Positions 16,555-26,812 of a stretch of 64,000 nucleotides of DNA are shown piece by piece; position 1 is the first letter of the stretch, and each line of letters begins with the position of its first letter. The notes below the pieces were generated by a model, which searched no databases, had not been told where the DNA came from, and was given only the letters and a program-made list of their open reading frames with translations. The translations under genes and the position numbers were made by a program. Source of the DNA: CAYMEK01 sp964389305 (GTDB lineage: Bacteria; Spirochaetota; Spirochaetia; SZUA-6; DRHE01). Location of the stretch: positions 193,504-257,503 of the forward strand of contig CAYMEK010000001.1 of assembly GCA_964389305.1 (NCBI GenBank), read 5' to 3'.

Positions 16555-17001
16555 TCAGGATTCCGACGGCAGGCATTCCTTGGATTTCAGCAAGCGGTTG
16601 AGCACCAGGGCGAAGAATCGGTCCGCCCGGTCATCGGCCACTAGATCAGCGCCTTGAAAAAACCAGCCCAGGTGAACCCGGCAATTCCGGCACACGGCGT
16701 AAAGCCAGGCGTAGCCGTCAAACCAGGAATAGAAATCCGTGGGTTCTCCAGCTTGCTGGCAGCCGGGAGCCTGTCGAAAGCAGCCTATCTCGAAGACATA
16801 GCCGGCCGGGTTGGAAAAGGTGTGCCGATGGGCGCCCTGGATGGAGATCCGCTGCGAAGTGCTGGTGATGACCTCCCCGCATATAAAGCAGTAGAGATTT
16901 TCGTCTTCCTGCTCCTCTTCGCCGGGCTGGCTGCGTACCAATTCCTCCAGCCAGGCTTCGCTCGCCTCCTCAGGCTCTTCCTGCCGGTAAGCCCAGATCA
17001 T
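16555..17001 (-). CDS. CULT-domain protein (bacterial cereblon-type)
   Basis: This 148-aa protein starts with an acidic tail, then shows a full CULT fold: zinc cysteines CFIC (39-42) and CRNC (about 111-114), a NPAGYVFEIGC strand, and three tryptophans in SWFDGYAW and HLGW. The Trp spacing (6, then 14 residues) equals that of the ligand cage in the Magnetospirillum CULT protein MsCI4 as I recall it, the pocket that binds uracil and thalidomide-type imides. Native ligand and function of bacterial CULT proteins are unknown. It follows clpB on the same strand but has its own promoter. Confidence 0.88.
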   Translation of the reverse strand: MIWAYRQEEPEEASEAWLEELVRSQPGEEEQEDENLYCFICGEVITSTSQRISIQGAHRHTFSNPAGYVFEIGCFRQAPGCQQAGEPTDFYSWFDGYAWLYAVCRNCRVHLGWFFQGADLVADDRADRFFALVLNRLLKSKECLPSES

Positions 17002-17007
17002 ATATCC

Positions 17008-17036
17008 AGTATAGTACCGCGGGAAGCCGGCTGCAA
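17008..17036 (-). promoter_or_regulatory. Promoter giving an apparently leaderless CULT mRNA
   Basis: On the minus strand TTGCAG (17031-17036) and TATACT (17008-17013) are 17 bases apart, and only six bases separate the -10 box from the ATG at 17001. The predicted start therefore falls on the A of the start codon. No Shine-Dalgarno sequence is present, in agreement. Confidence 0.65.
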
Positions 17037-17048
17037 AGGGGGGAAGCG

Positions 17049-19628
<2,580 letters not shown>

Positions 19629-19676
19629 TGCTTTCTCCTCTTGAGAGGCGCGATGGGAGGGACCGATACCTCCTAT

Positions 19677-19706
19677 AAGATACGCAAGGGAAAGGTCTCG
19701 TGTCAA
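19677..19706 (-). promoter_or_regulatory. Probable clpB promoter
   Basis: On the minus strand TTGACA (19701-19706) and TATCTT (19677-19682) are 18 bases apart, placing the start about 45 bases before the clpB ATG. I see no clear CIRCE element or sigma-32 consensus. Confidence 0.5.
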
Positions 19707-19803
19707 ATTCTCTGCATCCGGGCTCCCGCCTTCGGGATGCCTGGATTCTCGCAGGAACCTTGACCGGGACGGTCGATTCTGCCAAAATACACCCAGATTT
19801 ATG

Positions 19804-19835
19804 CCTTGTCTGTCTTGGTATAACGACAGGCAAGG
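19804..19835 (+). promoter_or_regulatory. Inverted repeat directly before fixC
   Basis: CCTTGTCTGTC (19804-19814) and GACAGGCAAGG (19825-19835) pair over 11 positions with one mismatch around a ten-base centre containing TATAAC. It ends one base before the ribosome site TAGGAG. It could be an operator covering the -10 region, or a 5'-UTR hairpin if transcription starts further upstream. Confidence 0.55.
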
Positions 19836-19847
19836 TAGGAGTAGCTC

Positions 19848-21152
19848 ATGAAGAATAACAACGACTATGACCTGATCGTGGTCGGGGCCGGCTGCGCAGG
19901 CCCGGCCGCGGCCAGGAAAGCCGCTCAGCTAGGCCTGAAAACCGTGCTCGTCGAGAAAGCCCGTGTCCCGGGGGAGAAGAACGTATCCGGTACCTGCCTG
20001 AACGCCGCCGCCTTGAGCGATCCGCAGCTGCACTACCTGCTGTCCGGCCCGGTGGAGCGGGAGATCCGCTCGATGCGCACCTATCATATCACCCCTGAGC
20101 GCACCACGATCTTTCACGAGCAGCCAGCCGCCGGCATCCTGCTGCTGTCGGTGCGCCGGGATCACTTCGATGCCTGGCATACCGAGCAGGCCCGCCTGGC
20201 CGGCGCGGAGGTGCGGCTGTCCACCTCGGTCGTCGACATCATCGCTGCAGACGGGACGGTGAGCGGGGTCGTGACCGATTCGGGCGAGCATCTTCGGGCC
20301 AAGGTCGTGATCGACGCCGGCGGCGTAAACTCCATCGTAGGGCGGAAAGCCGGACTGATCACCAGGCGCAGCGGTACGAACATGATCCTCTACGTTACCG
20401 CGGCGGTGCATCTGGGTGAACAGAAGGTGAGCAGCCGTTTCGGCGACACCATCGAGTACTACCTGGCCCCGAACTGCCAGCATAAGACCTGGCCGTGGAT
20501 ATTTCCCAAGCGGGAGGTGGTGACCTTGGGAACGGGCGGCTACCTGACGGAGGAGCTGATAGGGGAGGGACTGCCCTCCGTGAACAGCTACCTGCAGAAT
20601 CTGATGGATCTGCCGGTGATCCGGGAGCGGATCGAGGACGGCAGAATAGTAAGCTGGGGACTGCATCTGGAGCACGACGAACCGGTCGAGCCCAGAGTTG
20701 CCAGCGGGCTGATCTTGAGCGGAGAGGCAGGAGGCTTCGTGGCCCCGTTCCTCGGCGAAGGCATGCCGGAGGCTTTCTTCACGGGCATCTACGCGGCGGA
20801 GACAGCCGCCGAGGCGATCGCGGCCGGGGATGTGTCGCAGCGGGCTTTGGGAGCGGCGTACGGTGAACGCATCGATGGCAACCTGTTCATGCAGGCCTTC
20901 ATGCACGTCGGCGCCCAGAACAAGGCCTCTATCCTGTCTTTACCGGATGAGGAGATCAGCGCCCTGATCCAGAACGTGATTCTCGGCGGCGGGTTCATCA
21001 GCAACGTGATCCATAACAAGTGGATCCGGGGCGCCGAGGAAGGCGACCTGGACAAGGTCCGGGAAGCCCGGGATTTTCTCGAGCTGCTCCTTCCCTACAG
21101 GCAGGTGGCGGGGGATTTCGAGCGGATCTACGGGGAAAGGAAGCGGAAATGA
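19848..21152 (+). CDS. fixC: FixC-type electron-transfer flavoprotein:quinone oxidoreductase
   Basis: The 434-aa flavoprotein has an N-terminal FAD site VVGAGCAGPAAARKAA (12-27), a middle FAD-binding strand VVIDAGGVNSIVGRKAG and the C-terminal GLILSGEAGGFVAPFLGEGM. It belongs to the FixC/ETF-QO and geranylgeranyl-reductase superfamily. FixC proteins pass electrons between electron-transfer flavoprotein and a quinone or ferredoxin. The FixX-like ferredoxin follows with a four-base ATGA overlap. FixA and FixB are not in the window, so the partner is unknown; a prenyl reductase is the alternative. Confidence 0.8.
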   Translation: MKNNNDYDLIVVGAGCAGPAAARKAAQLGLKTVLVEKARVPGEKNVSGTCLNAAALSDPQLHYLLSGPVEREIRSMRTYHITPERTTIFHEQPAAGILLLSVRRDHFDAWHTEQARLAGAEVRLSTSVVDIIAADGTVSGVVTDSGEHLRAKVVIDAGGVNSIVGRKAGLITRRSGTNMILYVTAAVHLGEQKVSSRFGDTIEYYLAPNCQHKTWPWIFPKREVVTLGTGGYLTEELIGEGLPSVNSYLQNLMDLPVIRERIEDGRIVSWGLHLEHDEPVEPRVASGLILSGEAGGFVAPFLGEGMPEAFFTGIYAAETAAEAIAAGDVSQRALGAAYGERIDGNLFMQAFMHVGAQNKASILSLPDEEISALIQNVILGGGFISNVIHNKWIRGAEEGDLDKVREARDFLELLLPYRQVAGDFERIYGERKRK

Positions 21153-21409
21153 AGCTGGAGATGAAGGTAGAATACTATCCCGGAGAAACCGGCGAGTTCA
21201 TAAAGGTGGACGAGGAAAAGTGCACGGCCTGCGGGGACTGCGCGCTTTACTGTACCCGGGAGGTATGGGGCAAAGCCGGCGGCATCTACCGTCCGCTGCG
21301 GCTGACCGACTGCGTCGAATGCGGCACCTGCTGGAACGTCTGTCCGGCCGACGCCGTGCTTTTCTCCGAGCCGAAGGGCGGAAGCGGCGTACGCTTCAGC
21401 TACGGCTGA
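21149..21409 (+). CDS. fixX: FixX-like ferredoxin
   Basis: This 86-aa ferredoxin partners the FixC-type protein with which it overlaps by four bases. It holds two full cysteine sets, CTACGDCALYC and CVECGTCWNVCP, enough for two [4Fe-4S] clusters; many FixX proteins have a degenerate first set. It should carry electrons to or from the FixC flavin. The start ATG at 21149 lies within the fixC stop region, and the longer frame from 21020 is only a shadow of fixC. Confidence 0.85.
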   Translation: MKLEMKVEYYPGETGEFIKVDEEKCTACGDCALYCTREVWGKAGGIYRPLRLTDCVECGTCWNVCPADAVLFSEPKGGSGVRFSYG

Positions 21410-21501
21410 GCCGGCTGCTCTGAGTCCAACGATTCCCCGGGAGCGGGCTTCGTCTTGCGGTCGCTGGTGAGTGAATCAGACTCATGCGCAGCTCCCAATA
21501 C

Positions 21502-22740
21502 TCATTCCTGTATCAGCGGTCCCGCCTCCGACAGATCCTGCGGCTCGATCTCCGGCTGGCTCGGCGCTATCAGAGCGAGGATCTCTCTTGCCTGCTGTTC
21601 GGGATTCTCAATGAGCTTCTTCAGTTGCGCCGGACTGAGCTGCTCGATCCTGAGCTGCGCCCTGCGCGATTCGATGGCCTGGACAACGTCCTGCGGTATG
21701 GTGTTTTTCTCAGACATTACCTTGAGTCCGCGGATTGTAGTGAGAATGTTGGTCGCATTCTGCTGCCGGATGTGTTGATCGTAGGTGGCGAGCACATTGA
21801 CGATGTTTTCCCGCTCTTGCGGATCATACTTGTCCGCCAAATCGTAGTCCTCCAGGCGTTTGAGGGTGCGGACGATGGGCTCGAAGGCTTCAAGAGGGAT
21901 GACGAAAAACGAAAGTCCCTGCTCGACGTAGTGCGTTTCTCTTAGCTCCTGGAGCCCGATACCGGGGATGACGAAGAACACCGTCTTGTAGATGTCGGCG
22001 AAGCTGTCGCTGTTTCTGATTTTTTTGGCCGTCGCCTGTACCTGGGTCTTGATATAGCTTTGCAGGCTCTGTGACTGGGAGGATTTAGGATCGAATATTA
22101 CGTACTGCCCCAGCAGCTCGATCATGAAATCCGGTTTGAAGTTCGGATCGAATCCCTCGGGGAGGTTGGTGTTGTCGAAGGTCGGCAAAGCCAGGTCGCT
22201 TTTTTGACAAACCTCACGCATTACCGTCTTGGCGTTGTCCTCGTGCAGGGCCCAAATGCGGGTTCGGATTTTCTCCTGTTCCTCTCTGGCCTGCTTCTCC
22301 TCTTCGATCACGCGTTGCCGCTCCTGCTCCAAGGCTTTCCTGGCGTTGTCCAGCTCGCTTATTTTCCTTTCAGTATCCTGCTTGTTTTTTATTTCGTTGG
22401 CCTGGTAGTCGGCGAGTCTTTTTTCCAGCTCGGACATTTGCCGGGACCTGGAATCCAACTGCGACTCCAGGCGGGAGTTCTCGTTTTGTAGCTGCTCGTT
22501 TTTTCCTCTAAATTGATTGAGCTGCTGGATCGATTCCTCATGACTGGAGCGCAGAGCCTGGTACTTCTCCGTATCTTCCGGCCTCTTGATCCCACGAAGG
22601 AGGGTGAGGATCAGGAGAATGATCACAACGGCTACCAGGCCGATCAGGACATACTCCGTTGACTGCGGATCTTGAGCCCCGTTGGCCGCCGAAGCGCGCC
22701 CGGCAACGAGGAGGAACAGGGTGTAAATCCCTAGTCTCAT
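21502..22740 (-). CDS. Membrane-anchored coiled-coil protein with RmuC-like C-terminal domain
   Basis: The 412-aa protein has a signal-like N-terminus (1-20), a strong membrane helix (about 30-48), a coiled coil (about 57-165, rich in Glu, Gln and Lys) and a folded C-terminal domain with DFMIELLGQYVIFDPKSS. That strand order, aspartate then D-x-K, resembles the PD-(D/E)xK core of RmuC-type proteins, which share this overall layout. The similarity is my reading and is not strong. AGGAGAAAG precedes the ATG. Its neighbour downstream is the FixCX pair in convergent orientation. Confidence 0.55.
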   Translation of the reverse strand: MRLGIYTLFLLVAGRASAANGAQDPQSTEYVLIGLVAVVIILLILTLLRGIKRPEDTEKYQALRSSHEESIQQLNQFRGKNEQLQNENSRLESQLDSRSRQMSELEKRLADYQANEIKNKQDTERKISELDNARKALEQERQRVIEEEKQAREEQEKIRTRIWALHEDNAKTVMREVCQKSDLALPTFDNTNLPEGFDPNFKPDFMIELLGQYVIFDPKSSQSQSLQSYIKTQVQATAKKIRNSDSFADIYKTVFFVIPGIGLQELRETHYVEQGLSFFVIPLEAFEPIVRTLKRLEDYDLADKYDPQERENIVNVLATYDQHIRQQNATNILTTIRGLKVMSEKNTIPQDVVQAIESRRAQLRIEQLSPAQLKKLIENPEQQAREILALIAPSQPEIEPQDLSEAGPLIQE

Positions 22741-22784
22741 GGCTTTCTCCTTTGAATAGCGTGCACCGGAATGTGCCCAGAGGA

Positions 22785-23171
22785 TTACAAGCCTTGTTTC
22801 AGCGCCGATTCGATGGCTTTCAGAACCACCTTGCTCGAATAACTCGCCCCCGATACGGCGTCGACTGCCAGGCTTTGCTTCGCCATGACCCGCTCGACGA
22901 TCTCATCCGCGCCGTGCTTGGGACCGTGCATGTGCCTCAGCAGTTTTATCTCGGTGATCTTGCCGCCGTTCACCGTAACCCGCACTTTCGCGGTCACCGG
23001 GAAGTTATTCTGGCTTCCCTGGTAGGTGCCGTCCTTGACCGCGCTCACGGCGATTTCCTCTATCGTAAGCTCCTCGATTCTGTCGAGAGCCGTACACTCT
23101 GTGAAGTACAGACCGGCGGCCGTACAAACCAGGACGATCGCGGCCTTGTTGATCCCTTTGAGCCTTGTCAT
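22785..23171 (-). CDS. FMN-binding domain protein, membrane-anchored
   Basis: The 128-aa product has an N-terminal hydrophobic segment (about 9-26) and an FMN_bind domain: DGTYQGSQNNFPVTAKVRVT, GKITEIKLLRHMHG and DAVSGASYSSKVVLKAI. The last motif corresponds to the SGA(T/S) loop that holds flavin in RnfG/NqrC-like proteins, although this stand-alone form may bind FMN non-covalently. It probably acts on the outer face of the membrane as a one-flavin electron carrier. It lies just upstream of the coiled-coil protein and may be co-transcribed with it. Confidence 0.85.
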   Translation of the reverse strand: MTRLKGINKAAIVLVCTAAGLYFTECTALDRIEELTIEEIAVSAVKDGTYQGSQNNFPVTAKVRVTVNGGKITEIKLLRHMHGPKHGADEIVERVMAKQSLAVDAVSGASYSSKVVLKAIESALKQGL

Positions 23172-23461
23172 ATGAACCTCCCCAGTCCGTTAATTATCGA
23201 CTCGCGGTGGGAAACCTACACCTTACTCGGTCGAAAAAACGATATCCCGCCTGCTGTTTGTCCAGCTATATTAGAAAAAAACCCGGGGAAGTACAATCTC
23301 GCCTGGCTGAATGCCGGCCAGACCTGTCGCGCCGCCCGGGCGAAACGGCCGTGCGCGGCTCAGCAGGAGCGCGTTACAGCGTCGACAGCGTGACGCGCCA
23401 GGCTTGTTCCTGCAGCCCGGAGCCTCTATACTGGAGCAAAAACGAAGTGAGGGGGCAGGTC

Positions 23462-24448
23462 ATGGAAGCTGTGCGCTGGGGTGTGCTTGGGGTCGCCAAT
23501 ATCTTTACCGGCAGGGTGCGCCCGCCGTTGCGAGACTCCGAGCTGGCGAAGATAACGGCCGTGGCTTCTCGCAGCGCCGAGAAAGCACGGGCTGCGGCGG
23601 AAGCCCTGGATATCCCGAAATGGTACGGCTCTTACGAGGAGCTGCTGGGCGATGCGGATATCGAGGCGGTATATATTCCACTTCCCAACCACCTGCACGC
23701 CGAGTGGGTCCGACGGGCGGCCGCGGCCGGGAAGCACGTGATTTGCGAGAAACCTCTGGCCTTGAATGCGGAGGAAGCGGCCGCCTGTGTCGAGCAGGCG
23801 GCCAAAGCAGGGGTACGGCTGATGGAGGCGTTCATGTACCGCTTCCATCCCCAGTGGCGTCGGGCCGCAGAGCTGGTACGGGCCGGGGAGATCGGCACGG
23901 TCCAGGCCGTACATACCTTCTTCGCCTACGACCTGCGGGATCCGGACAATATCCGCAACCGGCTGGATACGGGCGGGGGGAGCCTGATGGACATCGGCTG
24001 CTACGCCGTGTCTGTTCCGCGCTTCATCTTCGCTCGGGAGCCCCAACGGGTAATCGGGCTGTTCGCTCGGGACCCCGAGTTCAAGACCGACATCCTTACC
24101 TCCGCGGTACTCGACTTCGAAGGCGGCCGGTCGGTGTTCACGGTGGGCACCCAGACTTTTTCCGGCCAGCGCGTGGAGATCCACGGCAGCGCCGGCAGCA
24201 TTACCATCGAGGTTCCTTTCAACATGTATCCCGATGTGGCGCCGGTGATGTCCGTTAGCACCTCGATAGGAAGGAGGCGCCCGGAGCTGCCCCCGACGGA
24301 CCAGTGGGGTTTGGAGTTCGAGCTTTTTTCGAAAGCCCTGCGGGAGGGCTTGCCGGTGCCCACGCCGGCCGAGGACGCCGTGGCCAACCAGAAAGTTCTC
24401 GACGCCCTATTCCGCTCGGAAGCATCGGGGCGCTGGGAGGCGGTCTGA
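23462..24448 (+). CDS. Gfo/Idh/MocA-family oxidoreductase
   Basis: This 328-aa enzyme has the dinucleotide-binding start VRWGVLGVANIFTG, the VYIPLPNHLHAEW strand, the catalytic lysine in HVICEKPLAL and MEAFMYRFHPQW, as in sugar and cyclitol dehydrogenases such as D-xylose 1-dehydrogenase-like members. It uses NAD(P) on an unknown polyol or sugar. I chose the ATG at 23462 with GAGGGGGCAGG upstream; the longer frame from 23165 is not homologous. No sugar operon surrounds it. Confidence 0.88.
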   Translation: MEAVRWGVLGVANIFTGRVRPPLRDSELAKITAVASRSAEKARAAAEALDIPKWYGSYEELLGDADIEAVYIPLPNHLHAEWVRRAAAAGKHVICEKPLALNAEEAAACVEQAAKAGVRLMEAFMYRFHPQWRRAAELVRAGEIGTVQAVHTFFAYDLRDPDNIRNRLDTGGGSLMDIGCYAVSVPRFIFAREPQRVIGLFARDPEFKTDILTSAVLDFEGGRSVFTVGTQTFSGQRVEIHGSAGSITIEVPFNMYPDVAPVMSVSTSIGRRRPELPPTDQWGLEFELFSKALREGLPVPTPAEDAVANQKVLDALFRSEASGRWEAV

Positions 24449-24520
24449 GCTTACCGCCTTCAGTAAAGGGCGTCTCTGGCCGCAGAGGGCGGGTTTCAGT
24501 ATCTTGATAAGGGGTGTGGA

Positions 24521-25438
24521 ATGCAGGACGAGCTGATGAGCAAGCAGAACGTACTTGGCGAGGTGGTGGATCGCCTCTGCGAGTCCGAGCACGGCATGCT
24601 TTGCTGGAAGGGAAAGGGAGGACGTCTGCTGCCTTCCCGGGACCGGGTAATCGAGGCCGCCGAGGCGCTACGCTCGGTGCTGTTTCCCGGCTATTTCGGT
24701 GTAACCGAGGTCACAGAGCAGAATATGCGCTTCCACGTGGGGGCGACCCTGGACCGGGTTTTGCTCCTGCTTCAGGAACAGATAAAACGCGGATTATGCT
24801 TCGAATGCGATCACCACAATCGTGAGTGCGCCGTTTGCCAGCAGAAAGCCAAGAACATCACCACCGAGTTCCTCCAGCGCCTGCCCAGGGTCCAGCATCT
24901 GCTGGGAACGGATGTGCAGGCCGCCTACTACGGCGATCCGGCTGCCAAGAGCACCGACGAGACGATATTCTGTTATCCGGGAATCATGGCGGTGAGCTAC
25001 TACCGCCTGGCCCACGAGCTGCATTGCCTGGAGGTCCCTCTGATCCCGAGAATCATCACGGAGCGGGCCCACAGCCTGACCGGGATCGATATCCATCCGG
25101 GAGCCAAGATCGGGGAGGAGTTCTTCATCGACCATGGGACCGGAGTGGTAATAGGCGAAACCTGTGTCATCGGCGATAGGGTGCGGATCTATCAGGGTGT
25201 AACCCTCGGGGCCAAGAGCTTCCCCCTGGACGAGAGCGGAAAACCGATCAAAGGCATCCTGCGCCACCCTATTGTCGAAGACGACGTGGTAATCTACTCC
25301 GGAGCCACCATCCTGGGCAGAATAACCATAGGAAAAGGTTCGGTGATAGGCGGCAATGTCTGGATTACCCGTGACGTGGCCCCCGGAAGCCTGGTCACCC
25401 GCGGCGTGGAGGAGGGTACGGCGATCGGCCGCCGTTAG
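24521..25438 (+). CDS. Serine O-acetyltransferase (EpsC/CysE type)
   Basis: The 305-aa product is a long-form serine acetyltransferase, the first step of cysteine synthesis from serine and acetyl-CoA. The helical N-terminal domain holds a CFECDHHNRECAVC cluster of cysteines (residues about 88-101), then the left-handed beta-helix follows with GIDIHPGAKIGEEFFIDHGT and VIGETCVIGDRVRIYQGVTL. The catalytic His pair (HPGA, DHGT) is present. The Cys-rich patch is an unusual feature that may bind metal. No cysteine synthase gene is adjacent. Confidence 0.9.
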   Translation: MQDELMSKQNVLGEVVDRLCESEHGMLCWKGKGGRLLPSRDRVIEAAEALRSVLFPGYFGVTEVTEQNMRFHVGATLDRVLLLLQEQIKRGLCFECDHHNRECAVCQQKAKNITTEFLQRLPRVQHLLGTDVQAAYYGDPAAKSTDETIFCYPGIMAVSYYRLAHELHCLEVPLIPRIITERAHSLTGIDIHPGAKIGEEFFIDHGTGVVIGETCVIGDRVRIYQGVTLGAKSFPLDESGKPIKGILRHPIVEDDVVIYSGATILGRITIGKGSVIGGNVWITRDVAPGSLVTRGVEEGTAIGRR

Positions 25439-25448
25439 AGCGGTTGGC

Positions 25449-25835
25449 TCACTCGGTCCTTCCTGCCGCGTTTCTGTTCAGATAACTCCTGAGCCAGGAA
25501 GTGTCGCTCGAGAGCACCAGACCGATCAGGCTCCCCATGAAGGTGATCCCGAGAAACAGAAAGAAGAACTGGGCCAGCTCTGCCTGGAAGGCGAAGAACT
25601 CCAGAATGAAGGGCTGGCTGGTCCCGAAGAGAAGCAGAAGGAACAGGTTGAGGACAAAGGAAGCTCCCCAGAGCAGGGTCTTGCGGGTCCTGGCCGTGAC
25701 ATCCTGGATTTCCAGCATCACCCTGTCCACAAATCCCACTTTGCTCAGGTAAAGGATGATATCCTGTTCGAGAAAACCGGGCAGCTCGTGGTTTTCCCGG
25801 CTTTTATCCGTTTCCCTATCCTCAAAATCCGTCAC
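25449..25835 (-). CDS. Membrane protein encoded after ECF sigma factor
   Basis: This 128-aa protein has a soluble acidic N-terminus (about 1-48) and two hydrophobic helices (about 52-70 and 88-108). It overlaps the stop of the sigma-factor gene by four bases (GTGA), so the two are coupled. Its position and topology fit a membrane-bound partner or anti-sigma factor, but I see no zinc-binding HxxxCxxC anti-sigma motif, so the role is only inferred from context. Confidence 0.65.
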   Translation of the reverse strand: MTDFEDRETDKSRENHELPGFLEQDIILYLSKVGFVDRVMLEIQDVTARTRKTLLWGASFVLNLFLLLLFGTSQPFILEFFAFQAELAQFFFLFLGITFMGSLIGLVLSSDTSWLRSYLNRNAAGRTE

Positions 25836-26401
25836 AACATTCCCTCCTCCGGGTGGTCCAGCACATACACTCCCAAACGGATGCGCAGGAGCTGTTTGGC
25901 CCGAAAAACGTGCGATTTGATCGTGTTGACGGGCACGCTCAAGATCCGTGATATTTCCAGATAGCTCAGCCCTTCGAAAAAATGCATCCTGATGACCTGT
26001 TTGTACATATCCGGGATCTTTCGCAGCGCCCTGCGGACCTTCTCCATCAGCTCGTTTCGCAGTACCCGGCTCTCCGGATCGAGGGACGGGTCCCGCGGCT
26101 CGGCCGGAATCGGAACTTCCACCCGGCTGCGACGGCGCTGGTGATAGTGGTTTATCGCCAGATTGTAGGCGACCTTGTGCAGCCAGGAGGCAAAGGGTAC
26201 TTTGCCTTGAAAGGTGTGAAGCTTTTCAAAAGCTTTGAGAAACACCTCCTGAGCGAAATCTTCTGCGTCGTGACGATTGTGAAAGAATTTCAATCCCAGG
26301 TAGAACACCCGGGTCTGGTGACGGTCCACGATCGAGCGGTACGCTTCCACGTCCCCGCCGAGGACACGTTCTACCAGTGCGTTATCTTGAACTTTTTCCA
26401 C
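25832..26401 (-). CDS. RNA polymerase ECF sigma factor (RpoE/SigW type)
   Basis: The 189-aa protein has region 2 (NRHDAEDFAQEVFLKAFEKL with FASWLHKVAYNLAINHYHQ) and region 4 (RRALRKIPDMYKQVIRMHF, GLSYLEISRILSVPVNTIKSHV), the full set of an ECF sigma-70 factor. It starts at GTG 26401 after AGAGGGA. It overlaps the upstream DUF6249 gene by 20 bases and the downstream membrane protein by four. A membrane partner on each side suggests an envelope-responsive unit. Its target promoters are not identifiable here. Confidence 0.92.
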   Translation of the reverse strand: MEKVQDNALVERVLGGDVEAYRSIVDRHQTRVFYLGLKFFHNRHDAEDFAQEVFLKAFEKLHTFQGKVPFASWLHKVAYNLAINHYHQRRRSRVEVPIPAEPRDPSLDPESRVLRNELMEKVRRALRKIPDMYKQVIRMHFFEGLSYLEISRILSVPVNTIKSHVFRAKQLLRIRLGVYVLDHPEEGML

Positions 26402-26810
26402 GGTCCCTCTTGTTCTTCACCTGTTGCATAAGGATGTAGTAGGTAACGATACCCAGCCCTGCGGTCGTGGGTATAATACCGCCCAATAAGGAATCACTCA
26501 AGCCCGTCTTGATGCCGAAAAAAACCAAAATCCCCGTGCCGACGAACAAGGCCACGATTCCAATCAGCAGCAGCTTGTCATCCACGTTCCTCGGAGTAGG
26601 CGTGAGCCCTCGCTCGATCATCAGGCGCTGTTTCCTGTAGTCCCACAGAGCGAAGAAGAAGGTAAGCACCGCCAGCAGGGCTACCGCCACCACCGGAATA
26701 GCGGCGATCAGGATTTGCGCTGCCGTGCCGAGTCGCGACCAACCCCTGTCGGTTTGCTCGATAGCGATCGTCAGAAGAAGGCCTACGCGCGTCTGGATCA
26801 AAAAAGCCAT
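26382..26810 (-). CDS. DUF6249-like membrane protein
   Basis: This 142-aa protein has three hydrophobic segments (about 35-55, 82-100 and 110-127) and the central stretch ALWDYRKQRLMIERG, which resembles the DUF6249 family found near sigma factors. Function is unknown. It begins three bases after the valS stop and overlaps the sigma-factor gene by 20 bases, which suggests one transcript valS, this gene, sigma factor and membrane protein. Confidence 0.65.
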   Translation of the reverse strand: MAFLIQTRVGLLLTIAIEQTDRGWSRLGTAAQILIAAIPVVAVALLAVLTFFFALWDYRKQRLMIERGLTPTPRNVDDKLLLIGIVALFVGTGILVFFGIKTGLSDSLLGGIIPTTAGLGIVTYYILMQQVKNKRDRGKSSR

Positions 26811-26812
26811 TT

